A stretch of DNA of 64,000 bases from Hymenolepis diminuta. Lineage: Eukaryota; Platyhelminthes; Cestoda; Cyclophyllidea; Hymenolepididae. The notes beneath the pieces are model-generated. The model did not search any database and was not told where the DNA came from. It saw nothing but the letters and a program-made list of their open reading frames with translations. The stretch covers positions 1,109,265 through 1,173,264 of the forward strand of contig CAADRB010000040.1 in the NCBI GenBank assembly GCA_900708905.1, read 5' to 3'. The position numbers and the translations under genes are program-made. Shown one piece after another: positions 37,100 through 49,447 of this stretch (positions are counted from its first letter, which is position 1; each line of letters opens with the position of its first letter).

Positions 37100-37570
37100 T
37101 AGAAAAGTGTTTCTAACACTTATCCTCAGTGGAGGAAGAGCACCATTGAGCCCTTCTGGGGTGAAGGTCAAACTTTGCCACCCTCGACACTCTGTCAGAA
37201 TTAACCAAATGTAGTTGGTCAGTCAGCTCACTGAGTGTGGGTAATAGAACATTTAACCCATGTACCCGGACTTCACAGATGTTACATCTACTTACACCTT
37301 TACCAAAGCCGAGCTTCTTAACATCCATTAAATTCCTACTGATTGTAAATATACGCCTATAATTTTGGCCAACAAAGTTGTTTATTATTATTTGTTTCTG
37401 CTTTGTATATAAAATCAAAGATACTACATCAAAGAATCCACTATGTCAGAAAGATGGAATACTTTCATTGCAACACTATTTAACGAGAGGGGAGGGTAAA
37501 ATTCAACACTCCGAACTACAACGCTTTGAACTTCTGGAGTTCTGCTTTTTAAAGATTTACAGTGCTTAGG
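37100..37570. other. Unexplained less AT-rich block with overlapping open frames
   Basis: The plus-strand frame around 37378-37569 continues upstream past a single stop at 37360-37362 for roughly 60 more codons, and the minus-strand frame 37113-37418 is also open. Residue composition is more mixed than in nearby chance frames (for example TRGEGKIQHSELQRFELLEF on plus, RCNICEVRVHGLNV on minus). I recognise no domain. A decayed transposon or an unrelated exon are both possible. Confidence 0.25.
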
Positions 37571-39669
37571 ATAGTTTGGAGTGTTTTACTTTCTTAAGAC
37601 TTGGATTTGAAGACGATTAAGAGTAATTGAGCTATACTCCGTCTTTCAAATACAAAAGTTGTGTAATTTTATGCAGTTTTGAAATAGCCCAATGGGACAT
37701 TAATTGCAGTGTCATTACCGATAAAAAATGGTTATATCAGGCGAATTCTCATAAAAATTTGGAAAATAGTTCATATTAAAATCAGTTCCCTCATAAAAAT
37801 ATCAGTTAATGTTACTTCAAAAATGTACGCCTATTTTAATAAGTAATTTGCTTATCTGTAGACATTATTAATGCCCCATACTACTTATCATTTTATTGAT
37901 ATTGATGGATTTTTATCGGAATCCCAATAAATGCTGTGAGGAATCGAAAACGTTCTCTATTTTTCCAAATTCATTAGATGAAATCGAGTAGTTACACTTT
38001 TCCTAAGAAATTTGGTACAATTTCCAACTTCCACTTGACTATTTCACCTACCGTTGAACCTTTCAGTAGTAGTGTTTATGCGTACATTTGCAGAATTAAA
38101 AGGCTATTAATTCGTAAATAACAGCATTTATTATCCGCAGTATAGTAGAAAGATTAATACTCTGTAGCTCTCAGTTCTTAATATTAATTTTCTTAAATTA
38201 ATTTAAATAGTATTTGATATTTTACTACTACTGACCTTGCTAAAACCCATGCAATACTAAGGGAAAAATGAATATATGCATAGTGTATTAGGATCATTTT
38301 GATAAGAGAAGACCTTAGTCAATGCATTAAACAGAAAACGAAAATCTTTGAGACACAACAAACAGGCGCTAATTGTTCGACTGATTTATTAAGAAAGTTG
38401 TTAACATTTTCAGTTTTTGCAACAATAATAGTCAGCAAAATATTTTGTTAGGATGGTGAATCTCGGTAAAAGATAGACAGGTACAACTATCAGAGAAAAC
38501 ATTAAATGTAAAAATGACGAATTTTCGTATTTTTATTGAATGGTTTTATTTTAAATTACAATGAATTAGACAATTACATATTTTGAATGGAAATATCAAT
38601 TAAAATCGTTATATAAAGCAAAAACAAGGCATTTTTGTGCTCTCTTTAGGTGTTTTTTTTCAGAATGTCATTTCTGAATGAGTCTTTTTAGAATTTGCTA
38701 AGTTAAAAAATACGACTTTGATAAAATTAAATATTAATCGTCAAAATAAGCTAGAGAACAATCAGGTAATGCTATTTTGAATCGAGGCGGAACTACATTT
38801 GCTAAATTTAAAAAGAACTTCGACGTTAATAATTGAAAACAAAATCAGTATATAGTGCGGTAATACTACAAACCATTTATTTAGCTTGCATGCTTTCAGA
38901 TATTTTCCAGTTTTCTCAGTACATATGTATTGAAAACTACTGCTTTTGAAAGAAGGATAGTCAAGAATAATAAAAGAATCAATAATAGTGAAAAAAATCG
39001 GACAACGATATGAGTAGTTGTAAATAGAAATGAAAGTGATGAAGGGAGAAGGAGCGAAATCTTGGGGTTGAGTTCAAAATGCTAAAATGCCATCTTGGCA
39101 CAATCACCGGTTAGCCTAACCTTGTAGTAAATGCGCACTCTAATTCATAGGACCTCTACGTATTATGCGACCACTAACTCATATCTATGCCCTAACCGTC
39201 AGTTGCTAATCAATGATCAAAGAACGTCAAGTCAGTCATTCCTCTTTTCCTTTCTCGCTCATTTCCAACTGCCCAGTGCTTATTTTTTTGATCCTCTCAG
39301 TTAGAAAATATCGTTGCTTCCCATCAGCTTTAAAAAGATCATAAAGTCTATGATGGGATATCGTGTCTAATTCGGTTCATCTCATAAATTTTCTTCATTG
39401 TAAAGATTAGCTTCAAATTTGTTTACCTGGAGAATAAAGTAGATGCAGGCTTTTTAAAGGAATCATAATATCCAACGTCAGTGCTTTTACAGATAATTTA
39501 TGTTCAATTGCAAAATTACTAATGCATTCCAAAACGTGTAACCAAATAGGATTCATTGACTAGCATCTCTTCTATCCACACAACTAATGTGGGATTAGTA
39601 TTAGCGAGGATGTGCGTAAATTTCTTACGTGAATCACACAAAATATAACATTCTTATCATTCTGCATTT
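37571..39669. other. AT-rich non-coding stretch
   Basis: Nothing recognised beyond short A/T runs. The sequence at about 39060-39300 is slightly less AT-rich but has no open frame or clear repeat partner. Confidence 0.45.
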
Positions 39670-39731
39670 GTGGTGCATTAGTCGCCTTGCACAAAGCCAT
39701 GTCAGAGGCTGCGAGTCTAATTCTCAACCAC
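39670..39731 (+). repeat. tRNA-like SINE head relic
   Basis: GTGGT (39670-39674) pairs with ACCAC (39727-39731) like an acceptor stem. TGGTGCATTAGTCGCC sits at the A-box position, AGCC...GGCT (39695-39710) is a possible anticodon stem, and GAGTCTAATTCTC (39713-39725) is at the B-box position with mismatches. At 62 bases it is shorter than a tRNA and the T stem is broken. It resembles the minus-strand relic at 26400-26466 (TGCATT... then GCGAGT...ATTC). Confidence 0.35.
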
Positions 39732-40118
39732 GCTGGTCAAGTCTGACTAATATAGAGAGTTGCACAATTTCCATTTTCACCAGGAAGCCTCCATAGTGTC
39801 ACTCGCTTGATAAGATAAGCTTTGGAAAAGGTTTTGCAATATGGAAACAAAAGGGGTTAAATTACTTGGCACTAATACTAAAAATTTGGAATAGATAATT
39901 TGTCATAGGCATTTCAGAAAGTCCACTATTTTTGCTAAACAAAGCGAAAATGCTTGGAAAATGAAAAGTAACGTTCTCAATTGGAGCATACATAGATATT
40001 AACTAAGTAATTTCGTTATGAATGAAAATTTAACGCTTTCCCTTTGTTTAGTGAGTCTTAAAACAGATGTTTATTTAGCGTGGAAACTTGCCCGAATTTA
40101 TACTAGACAAGCAAATAA
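39732..40118. other. Non-coding, possible SINE body
   Basis: This may include the tail of the SINE relic to the left. No terminal A run or duplication is seen. Confidence 0.3.
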
Positions 40119-40159
40119 CTTGCGTTATGCACTAGACGTCTAGATAAGCCTGGCGCAAG
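40119..40159. repeat. Nested palindrome
   Basis: A perfect 12-base palindrome, CTAGACGTCTAG (40132-40143), is enclosed by CTTGCG (40119-40124) and CGCAAG (40154-40159). ACTAGAC also occurs about 30 bases upstream as a direct repeat. This could be the core of a small fold-back element. Confidence 0.55.
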
Positions 40160-40779
40160 CCATATCTTTATTCTCAGCCATAAATTTCTTCAGTCTCAGA
40201 AAAATCGTCGACTCATCCTAAGTACGCAGTTCCTCCTAGATTCATTTTTCTCATCCATAGGAAAGTGAAAAGAATTATTGCATCAATATTGATAAAAAAT
40301 TTGCCAATAGGTGGAAAGTGGATGTTGAATTATAGAGATTAGTACACGCTAGGCAGTACAATTTAAGTGCATTTTCATTAGCATTCTGGTAATTTATCGT
40401 AAATATATTTTTAATTTGCGCCATTTATTAAGCCATATTACAGCTTGTAGCGGAAATATGTGGGTGATTATTGATTTACAAGTAACAATAGGAATGAGGA
40501 AATAAAATTTTCAATTCTGTGTGTGCTGGTATTTGATTTAAAAATTCGTGAGCGCAGTAATTTATCACTTTTGTCAGGCAGATAAAAGTTTTGCATTCTG
40601 CGCTGCTAGATTTAATTTTGGGGTGTTTTAAGTCCTTCTTCAATACTTTAAAATTCTCAATTGTGAAAGTCGTCAAAACCGTTCAAATTATTGAACAACG
40701 TTACAAATGTACGTAATTAAATGAATATGATAAGGAACTGAGTTTTAAGGTTTTATTTTGATAATTAGACTGGAATGAT
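40160..40779. other. AT-rich non-coding stretch
   Basis: The open frame at 40476-40676 (minus) shows no domain. Nothing else is recognised. Confidence 0.45.
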
Positions 40780-41000
40780 TTAATTTTAGGATAAGATACA
40801 CTAATGAAAATATCACTGCATTGTTCACATCAAACAATAGACATTCATATCATTGGGTCTGTTTATTTTTTGTCTGACAGACTATTAGGGTTGACAAATC
40901 ATGAATGGCGTTCGAATATACAATAGAAAACCAAATGTTCAAAAGCACCGTCTCCTAAAAATTTCATTGTTTGTTATTTTATAATTTTTGAATTTGCTAT
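40780..41000 (+). repeat. Diverged direct repeat, copy 1
   Basis: AATGAAAATATCACTGCATT and ATCAAACAA here correspond to AATGAGAATACCACTGCTTT and ATCAAACAA at about 42304-42340. They are followed in both by GTCTGACAGACT/GTCAGCCAGACT and by an AAAATTTCATT plus TTTTTGAATTTG block. The order and spacing hold for about 190 bases. No terminal structure is visible. Confidence 0.55.
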
Positions 41001-42279
41001 CAATGTATCAGCATATGAGATGAAAGGAATTCAATTCAAGTATGAGTTTGCTTTGGAAGAAGTTGCATTACATACTTTAACACTCGCGTATCTTGCATCC
41101 GGACATTGAGTTTAAATCGGGTTTTTGATTCTACACTTAATCATATGACAAATGCTGTTATTGAGTAAAGGCGACCAATTTTGAAAATGATTATCTCTAG
41201 AAAAAAAATATAAACACTGCAGCTTCGAAATTTCCTTTGTCAGTTTTCTATCAGAATCCATGAGCTTTATCCAATTTAGAAGTTCTTGTTTACTAAGACA
41301 AACTTAAGTTTTAGCTTAAAAATTTTTAATCTGCTTACAAGTATTGAAATGCGGAAAGAAGGATGACGTGGTGCAAAATAATTCGCTAATGAGGCATGCA
41401 CTGAGTGCTTTAAAACAAAAAATATCATACATCCAAATTAAATCTGACACAAATTATGGATAAGAATGGGAATGATAAGTCGTATGGACACTAAATTCTA
41501 TTTGCTTTTGCTAATAGAGTTAAATAATTATAGCTGTATATCCGTTCACATGTTTGTCCATGTTGACTACTTGGGCCAACCAAAAGTCAAAGATTCGCTT
41601 TCATGATGTCCAGATAAGCATCCTCCCTTAAACAGCGATCAAATTGCGTTTATAATAGCCATAAATGGAGAGCGTCATCCGCGTGCATAGTCAAGTAACT
41701 CGTAATGTTCAAAAAGTACAATAGCATTAAAATTAAAAGCCTGAAAAGTTTGGAATTTACAGAAAAAATAACTGCTGTGCATTAAATGGTGTAGGATTAA
41801 GATGGGAAAACGGATTGGGCCGGAAGGACGGGTGATTTGACTTCAGTACCTTGCGGGCTTTAAACAGTTCAATAGTGTTTGCACTTAAATTTGTTTAAAA
41901 TCATTGTCAAATTGAGATTTATCGATCTTCTTACATTTTGCACAAATATGCTCAAATCTCACAAAAACACGTTTAGATAATGGAACTCTGACCGTATTAA
42001 TGATAGCTAACGCAGTGAATAAAGATCCCTTAAAACCTGGAGTCATCATTTCATTCAGATTAATTCAAACATATTGAAAGTACATTAATGGATTCTGCAG
42101 TTGCAAAATCAGGCGTTTGGGTGGCAGCGTTCAATAACTCAAAGCACCACTCTGAATTGACCAAGACATAGATATCACGACTATTGCAGGAATACAAAGT
42201 TAATCAAACTTCTCAAGTGTGAGTTTTTACATCAAAAAATCATGAAAAGGATCTGAGAAATTTTCGTTCTTTTGAAAGT
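41001..42279. other. Spacer between the direct repeats
   Basis: About 1.3 kb with no gene recognised. If the repeats flanked one insertion, this would be its interior, but I see no coding relic in it. Confidence 0.4.
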
Positions 42280-42500
42280 TGAACTGAGATAATTTATCTG
42301 TCGAATGAGAATACCACTGCTTTGTTTTTTATCAAACAAAAGGAATCCATTTATTTGGTCAAATTACTTTTGTCAGCCAGACTGTTATGATAAAAACAGT
42401 TGAGAGTGATTGTTGACTAGTAAAAAGAAACCACTGTGTTTAGAAAAAACTTTCTCCCAAAAAAAATTTCATTTGCGTATTTTTGAATTTGAATTGCGAA
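42280..42500 (+). repeat. Diverged direct repeat, copy 2
   Basis: Partner of 40780-41000 in the same orientation, by eye about two thirds identical over the aligned blocks. The divergence suggests an old dispersed family rather than a recent segmental duplication. Confidence 0.55.
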
Positions 42501-43376
42501 CTTTGGTGAAAATAATAAGGCTCTTCAAGTATAACAAAACTAAAATATTTTGACCTTAACCACTTGTGATTTACATTAGAAAAGTCAGTTCCTCAAAAAT
42601 TTTGGAATAAATTTATTATTCAAAAATTCTGGTGGCCTATTTGGAGTAATAAAATTAGGTAGTAATTTGGCAAATGCCTGATTAAAAGGTAACTCAAATG
42701 ATAGTAAATAGACTTTAAATATAAAGATTGACTTCACATTCTAACTTAAGGCTGTTAAAAGCTCTATATGCATGGAATTATTCGTATGCTTTCCCATCAT
42801 CATAAATTGTCGATTCACTATCACACCTACAAGGTATTTATGAGTCCATAAATGCCTAAAATAGAACATAGGCGTTAATCGAATAGATGACGTTGAGGAA
42901 AATTGGAAAAAATAGCACACCTAGTAAATGGAAAAAGATATTAAGAGGTCAAATATAGTAACGACAGACGAGGAGCAATTTAAGTTCTATATATGAATGA
43001 AAGGGTAATAGAAGGCCAGAGATTCCCACACTCAGTATTCAGCCATAAAGGTAGGGAGTTGAAAGTGAGTGAAATACTGCTGGACGGTTATCTGGGTCTT
43101 CATAAGAGTTTTGATGAATGAGCCGGCAATAAGATCCGGCCGATTAACGCTTTCTAAAATCATTTACTCAGATTACAAAAACAGTTCATCATGAAAATTT
43201 AGTCGAAAAACAAGAACCGAGGTCGAAAATCTATGGAATTGGCAAATTATAAGGGCTCCAATAGGAACTAATGAACCAAAACCAGATCATAGATTATACC
43301 TGGCAGTTAGCAGTAGCAATCAGCAGTTCTCAAAAGTAGAACACAGAGGGTAGGCCTAAGTTTATTGAATAAACGA
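42501..43376. other. Non-coding stretch
   Basis: Nothing recognised. No open frame of note on either strand. Confidence 0.45.
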
Positions 43377-43491
43377 CGATAAAGAATCGGGAGAGTAAGA
43401 AAGAGAGATGAGGAGGAGAGAGAAGATGAGTGGGAGCCTAGGAGACGGTGTATGACAAGCGTGTGTTTGCATGCGTGTGTACGTGAGTGGA
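43377..43491 (+). repeat. Purine-rich tract followed by GT-rich tract
   Basis: From about 43377 to 43437 the plus strand is nearly all A/G (GAGAGTAAGAAAGAGAGATG and similar). It is followed by alternating GT-rich sequence (GCGTGTGTTTGCATGCGTGTG) to about 43491. This is imperfect microsatellite-type DNA that could adopt non-B structures. No gene is attached. Confidence 0.7.
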
Positions 43492-44738
43492 AGTATAAAG
43501 GCTATTTATATGACTCTGGCATAGTCATACATGAGGGTATGAATGGGTGTACTTTTAATGTAACGGGACAATTATAGAAAAAAGGAGAATCGACAAGCTT
43601 GTCTAGACATGACAGACGAGGTTTGATTAAAGGATATTTTTGGGAACGCATAGGAGGTCATTTTTCAAATTCATAAATTTAACGTTTTCTATAAGTACGC
43701 ATTATTAGTTTAAAAAAATACTCAGAAGCTGTCAATTGTGCAGTTATTTCAAATAATCGGTCTCGTAATACGATTTCAATTAGATCTGCCTGCATGATAG
43801 TAATATAATGAAAAACATTCTCAGGAAGTTTAAATGTTTAAAAAATCAGAAAGCGCTTAATTTTAAAATTAGGTACATCAAGAAATTTGACTGAGCAAAA
43901 CAGCCGCTTTGTATTAAATTTTCTTTCTATTGCCTTGCGTTGTTTAAATATTTACTGCCATTTATAATTAAAATGAGTTGCAAAATTTTCATGAAATTAA
44001 TCTTCTGAGGAAAATACGTTTCTCAAAAATTTTATAAATCATTCAAAAGATTGTCGTGCTCTTGAATACTCAAATTCCAAAAGCTGACATCCAGTTATAA
44101 ATATACTATTCAAATCCTGGAGGGGTTTATTACCTAATGCTTCTCAAAATCCCTCCCCTACGCCCATATTGGCTCATTTTTGTACAGTATGTCACAAGAT
44201 GATTTTGTGGTTGCTTATTGGAACAATAAAGTGATGTAAAACAATTAGCTTGATTCAATTTATCATAGTTTAGCTTCTTTGTAACAGTCCACTAAGGCTT
44301 ATTCTCTACCTCCTCAATTTATAATTATTCCCCCTTTTTCATCTTTTGTTGTTATTCATTAATCCCAGGGTCTCACTCAACTTGCGGTGTTTTAATCTGG
44401 GAAATGCTATTGTTTCCTGCTACTTATTAAATTAGTTTGGATATAGTGAACAAATGTGGTACTACTTTAAGCTCTCCAAGGTCAGGAATATGTGCTCTAG
44501 TGGAGAGCTTTTAGATGCTTCAGCAATATCTCACTCGAAAAGTTCCAAATAAAAATACTTAACTCCTAAAACCGTTATTTGAAATAAGGAATTCCTTTTA
44601 AATGAACTAATCATTATTCTCATTGTTTTGCACGTGACAATTTTTCCTGTTCTAGAAAGAAAGCATTTTATTTTAATCAAAATTGTCTCACAGTTAGAAA
44701 TAAATTAATAAATTAAAATTTCCATTTTTCTCGCTATA
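43492..44738. other. AT-rich non-coding stretch
   Basis: GCTCT/AGAGC around 44492-44506 forms a tiny hairpin. Nothing else is recognised. Confidence 0.45.
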
Positions 44739-44816
44739 GGCTTCGTTGGTTAGCGTCATCACGTGCTATGCACAATGCACGCTATTCACGAGCGTATCTC
44801 TCATACTTTAAAAGCC
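44739..44816 (+). repeat. tRNA-like relic (tRNA pseudogene or SINE head)
   Basis: GGCTT (44739-44743) pairs with AAGCC (44812-44816). TTGGTTAGCGTCATCACGTG fits a D arm/A box. GTGC...GCAC (44763-44766 with 44777-44780) fits an anticodon stem with a 10-base interval. ACGAG...CTCAT is a near-complete T stem with CGAGCGTATCT at the B-box position. The 3' half is several bases too long for a standard tRNA, so a decayed tRNA-derived copy is likelier than a gene. Confidence 0.35.
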
Positions 44817-47800
44817 CCATTTCAGTCAAAGGACAAAATTACCTCCCTCTTAACTACAAATTCTGCAAAGTGGATAAATGCACCATTCTTGTATGCTTTT
44901 GTCATCTTCCATTTTAATTTCTCTCTGGTTTAGGACCGAATAAAGGCACATTAGTTTACATAGGCATTTTGAAGCAGATATTAGTTTAAGGGGGGACTTA
45001 TTTGATCGTTTTTCAATATAAAGCGGACGGAAATACATCTATTAAATGTAGACATTTTGACCTGCAGGAAAAAACACTTTTGGAGCCTTTTAGAGAAAGC
45101 GTTAACATTATTTGATTTCTTTTAATATATTCACATTCTGTGCCAATTGTATTAACTAGTGCACCTTTATTCCATGACCTAATTTGACTGATATGTATAT
45201 TGAGTACTACGCGCATCGTTGAAGAAAGGCGACCGTAATCACTCGTTTTAGTAGTGGTATGATACTAATCACGTGCATTCAGTAGTCTTTTCACTGAAAA
45301 GATTTGATCCATCAAGTCATTAGATTAGCAGATTTGAATCTCCAACTCACGTTCTTTGGTATGGGTGACTGCTGCAGAATTAAACATACTGGTGGTTCTT
45401 TAGAATTGGAGAATAAAGTAACATTTAAGGATTTACTTTATGTGTACTTCTTAAAGTACCACATATTGACTTATGTATCTCGTTTCCTAGCTACCATATC
45501 TGATTGAAATAACCTGATCTCTGAGATAAATTTCAACTTTCATACGCCCTGCGCAGGCGCTGTGCTGTCCATCAATCATTCCTTCTCCTTCGAATTTTCA
45601 TTCACTCTCTAAAATGCAATTTTTATCTCCATTCAAACGGTTATTTAGGAAAGGCTTTTGCCATTCCGAGGAAACTGAATCTCTTAAAGGAGTATATCTT
45701 ATATATCAGATAAATATCTTAAATATCCAGAAAACATCTGATTCGAGCTCATGGAATTTATACAAATTGCTGCTTATTGTATTTCACTAGAGAATTTTTA
45801 TCTTTATTTTTGAATAATTTAATTGCTGCATTAGTAGTTTTAATGAAAATATACATTTCATAATATTATATCAATTTTTTGTTGTATTCAAATGAATGAC
45901 ACCAGCTAATGAACGTCATCAATGAAAGACTGTAGATTTATCACCCAAATAAAAATGTTATCATTTTGATAATTTTCCATTTTAATGAATTTTTCAAACT
46001 ATCTGTTGAGCTGCAACTCTTAAATTTATGCTTATCTTTACTAAAGCTCTTTAAATGGGAGCTTGGACAACATAAAGATAGCTGTGGTTTGGAAAATAAG
46101 TATAATGACAGCGAAGGACATAGTGGACTCTGCTGGAAATAGAGTCTTTGCAACGATCACTTAAGGATCTTATAAGGAGTCTAATACACCAAATCAGTTG
46201 AAGATACATGACAGCCCAATAGGGCAGCTAGAGTTTACATCAGGGAGTTGGGCTCTCCGAGATCCGCAATGAGCACGTATTAAAGTATCCTGAAGTTCAA
46301 GCAGGTTGCTGAACCCTCCACAGGAGTAAAAAATTATAAATTTTATCACTACAAAATGATCCATTTAAATAAAACTGTATTCGTAATAATCATTGAATAA
46401 AATTTTTATATTCCGTATTCAGTATATAATATTACAAACTTCCTGGATTATCTCCTTCATACGTAAAATTAGTAAATATGCGATGAAATTAAATTCTTAT
46501 ATTATACCCAATAATGCAAAGTAATTACAATTTTCATTTGAGAAATAGGGTATTCGAGTTAATAAGAACAGTAAAGTAGTTCAATACGGCCTCGGAAATA
46601 GAAGAAGTAGAGAATCAAATAAAGAATTAAGATCCACAGAACTGGATTTGAAGGTTTAGGTTGCATGTTTTTTAACTTCACGTTTTAACAATTAAATGAT
46701 AAAATTACTAAATTTCTCTTCTGTTTCCTCATAGTGCATTCACATTTGCGGAGTCCAGAGGTTTGTGGTCGATCGACTAACCTGGATGGTTTTCAATAAA
46801 TTTCGATGTAATTTTTTCTTGAATTTGCCGGAATATTAGCTAGATGGGAAGAATTAACATGATCTTAACATAGAAGAACTCCAGTATATGGAAAAAGGAC
46901 AACTAAATTCGCCACTATTGTAGAGCGCAAATGCGTATTAAACAAGAAGGAGTCAAATTAGCAACAGTTCCTTAAATTGAAGGAGAAAAAAACAAAACTA
47001 CTGGCAATGAATATTTTTCACTTAAGATTACATTTCAGAAAACTTAATGTCACCAATCCTTTTAATCCTTCAATGACGTTACGTTACGATAATGAAAACT
47101 TTAGCTTGTGTAAAAGTGTCGTCACCGACTTCCCATCATAGGTAAATAGTATAGTGACGCAATTCTCAACGTACAGACCAATTTCCACTTCTACCGAAAT
47201 ACGCTGTATATCAATTGTTTCTAACTTCCTCCATGGCATTAGTGCGGGGAAAGAGGGTTCTGGGAAGAGGAAGAAAGAAGTGGACTCATTTTTTTAGGAT
47301 ATGTGGAGACCAGACCAGCGTAGACAACTCGCATCAATGCACCACAATTTTGACTTGTTTCGATTAAAGTTAACGTATTTATGGTTTATTTTATGTCCGC
47401 CAACTTCAATTGGCGCTTTAGAGAGGGAAATTTTCTGAAATATAATTTCACTTACCTATGCAAATAACTGAATTTCTTATAGCAACTTTATCTTTGATGC
47501 TAATTTAACAAAAGTTACCAAGATGACATAATAATGACCAACATTGTATGCAGACTTATACAAATTTATGACAAAATAATACTTTTGTTTCATTTATAAG
47601 AATATGGATTCCTATCTGTTTTGCTAGAATAACTGGAATAATGTATAGAATAATGAAGGATGCATCCAAAACGAAGAATGTAATTCAATAAGAAAACCAC
47701 CATTTCAAGTGCTTATGAATAGGAGACCCAGAATTTATCCGGATTCTTAAAGGTTGCTCTATTTTGAATCCCTTCAGTATTTTTGTTACTTTTCAAGCGA

Positions 47801-49400
47801 GAAAAGGAATTTGCGTCTATGAAAGGTGGCACCTTTGTTATCATGAGAAGTTTTACCCCTTGTAATACACTTTTTCTTTTACTATATTATGGTTAATATT
47901 GGGATTGTATGTCTGCAATCTAAAATTTAAACACTATAAAGTGTCTTTTAAAAGTTTTCTGGAAATTTTTTTAACGTGTATAATATGAAACTAGTTCAAT
48001 TAATTATAATTAGTTAAGTTTTTAATGGCTGTATTTACAACAATACGTATGAATTGCAATACGTAACTCTTTTTGCTTTAAAAAAGCATTTGTATTAAAT
48101 GTTTAATCTCTGTAAACATTATTTGCATGTTAGAAAACGTGAGACTGGCACATGACCTATCAAATGACGGCAAACAATTCAAGCCATGATGAAACGATTT
48201 GTCAAAGGTCTCCATAAAGTGTTTGTTTAGAACTATTTGTTTTTGTCTAATTATTTCAGGCAGAAGATCACAAAATTATGCTCAATACAAAAGCATTTAT
48301 TATTTATGAAAAATATTTATTATGTAAGTTAATTAAAATAAAAAAATATACCTAACTATTCAATCGTCTAAGATATTTTTATAAGTGGGATTTAAAACCA
48401 ACAGGCAGAAATTTAACTGCTTTATGAAGCTTTTTTATCACATTCCCAGATAATCTATTTACAGCAAATGATATTATGAGAGATAAAAATAGGTTTCGTG
48501 ATTATTCAGCATATTTAGTTAGTTTCATTAATCCAATTAAAAACACAACTTTGGTAACTACATTCTACTATACAAATTTTCGATGTGTATCCAATCTCTT
48601 TTATTTAATAATAAATACTTTTATTTATATAAAATTATTAATTCTAGAGTTCACTTTCAACAAACTCTACCCTACTAAGAGCGTGTAAGATCATGCTTCT
48701 TTTCGATTAAGTTAAAATAATAGAACCGACCATCATAATTAAATAGCTGGTTAATGGCCACTAAAAATTCCGGAAGTGACTTTTATCATTTATTCAGGAG
48801 ACGGATCATGACGATTAAACCTGGAGCTGTGAAGCAATGAACTACCGATTAAATAAATGCTCTTCTATTCATTTCCTAAAATCAAATTATGTAGCTCTTT
48901 GGACACTCTCTTTTCTATTTCCTGGACTTTTCCTTTATTGAATTTCTATTAGACAATTTTAATTGCTTTCGCACAAGTAAAAATTGCAATGTTATTCTGC
49001 AGTGCTGTGAGCTATAGTAGTAATTTAGTAATTAGGTCGTCGTATTCAATCCATACAATCAGCAATCCATCACATTTCGATTAATTTCTGCTCCAATTTG
49101 GTCATTAAATTTATGGCGACGTCCCTAATCAGTAAATAACTTCGAACTACGTGTCCGTTGAACTCTGCCCATTACATTGGACTTTTTGGCTGACAGAAAG
49201 GCGAAATTATGCTTTGCCTTCTCTTCGTCATGCCTCTTTAACGTCATAACCATGTCAGGTCTGATCAATCATATTTTTCCACGTCGGATTATAAAGTATC
49301 AATCAGTTATTAATTCAATTTTCTTCAATCCACATCAACTCAATACCAAGTGCATAAATAGATTCTTAACTGTGTTTTAAATATCTCTGAAATGGACAAG
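44817..49400. other. AT-rich non-coding stretch
   Basis: About 4.6 kb. Open frames near 44850-45507, 45941-46153, 48476-48688 and 49177-49380 show no domain. A splice-flanked open segment at 48260-48323 is treated as a finding. A less AT-rich patch near 46170-46320 is unassigned. Confidence 0.4.
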
Positions 49401-49447
49401 TCTTGTCTGTTTCTTCTCTGTTCGTTCCCCCTCTCTCCCTCTCTTTG
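49401..49447 (+). repeat. Pyrimidine tract
   Basis: C/T-rich run, with 22 consecutive pyrimidines at 49425-49446. Simple sequence. It is not followed by a usable AG acceptor at normal distance on the plus strand. Confidence 0.7.

Noticed and set aside
45941..46153. Ser/Leu-rich minus-strand open frame
   Set aside because: Low-complexity residue use, no signal peptide pattern or domain.
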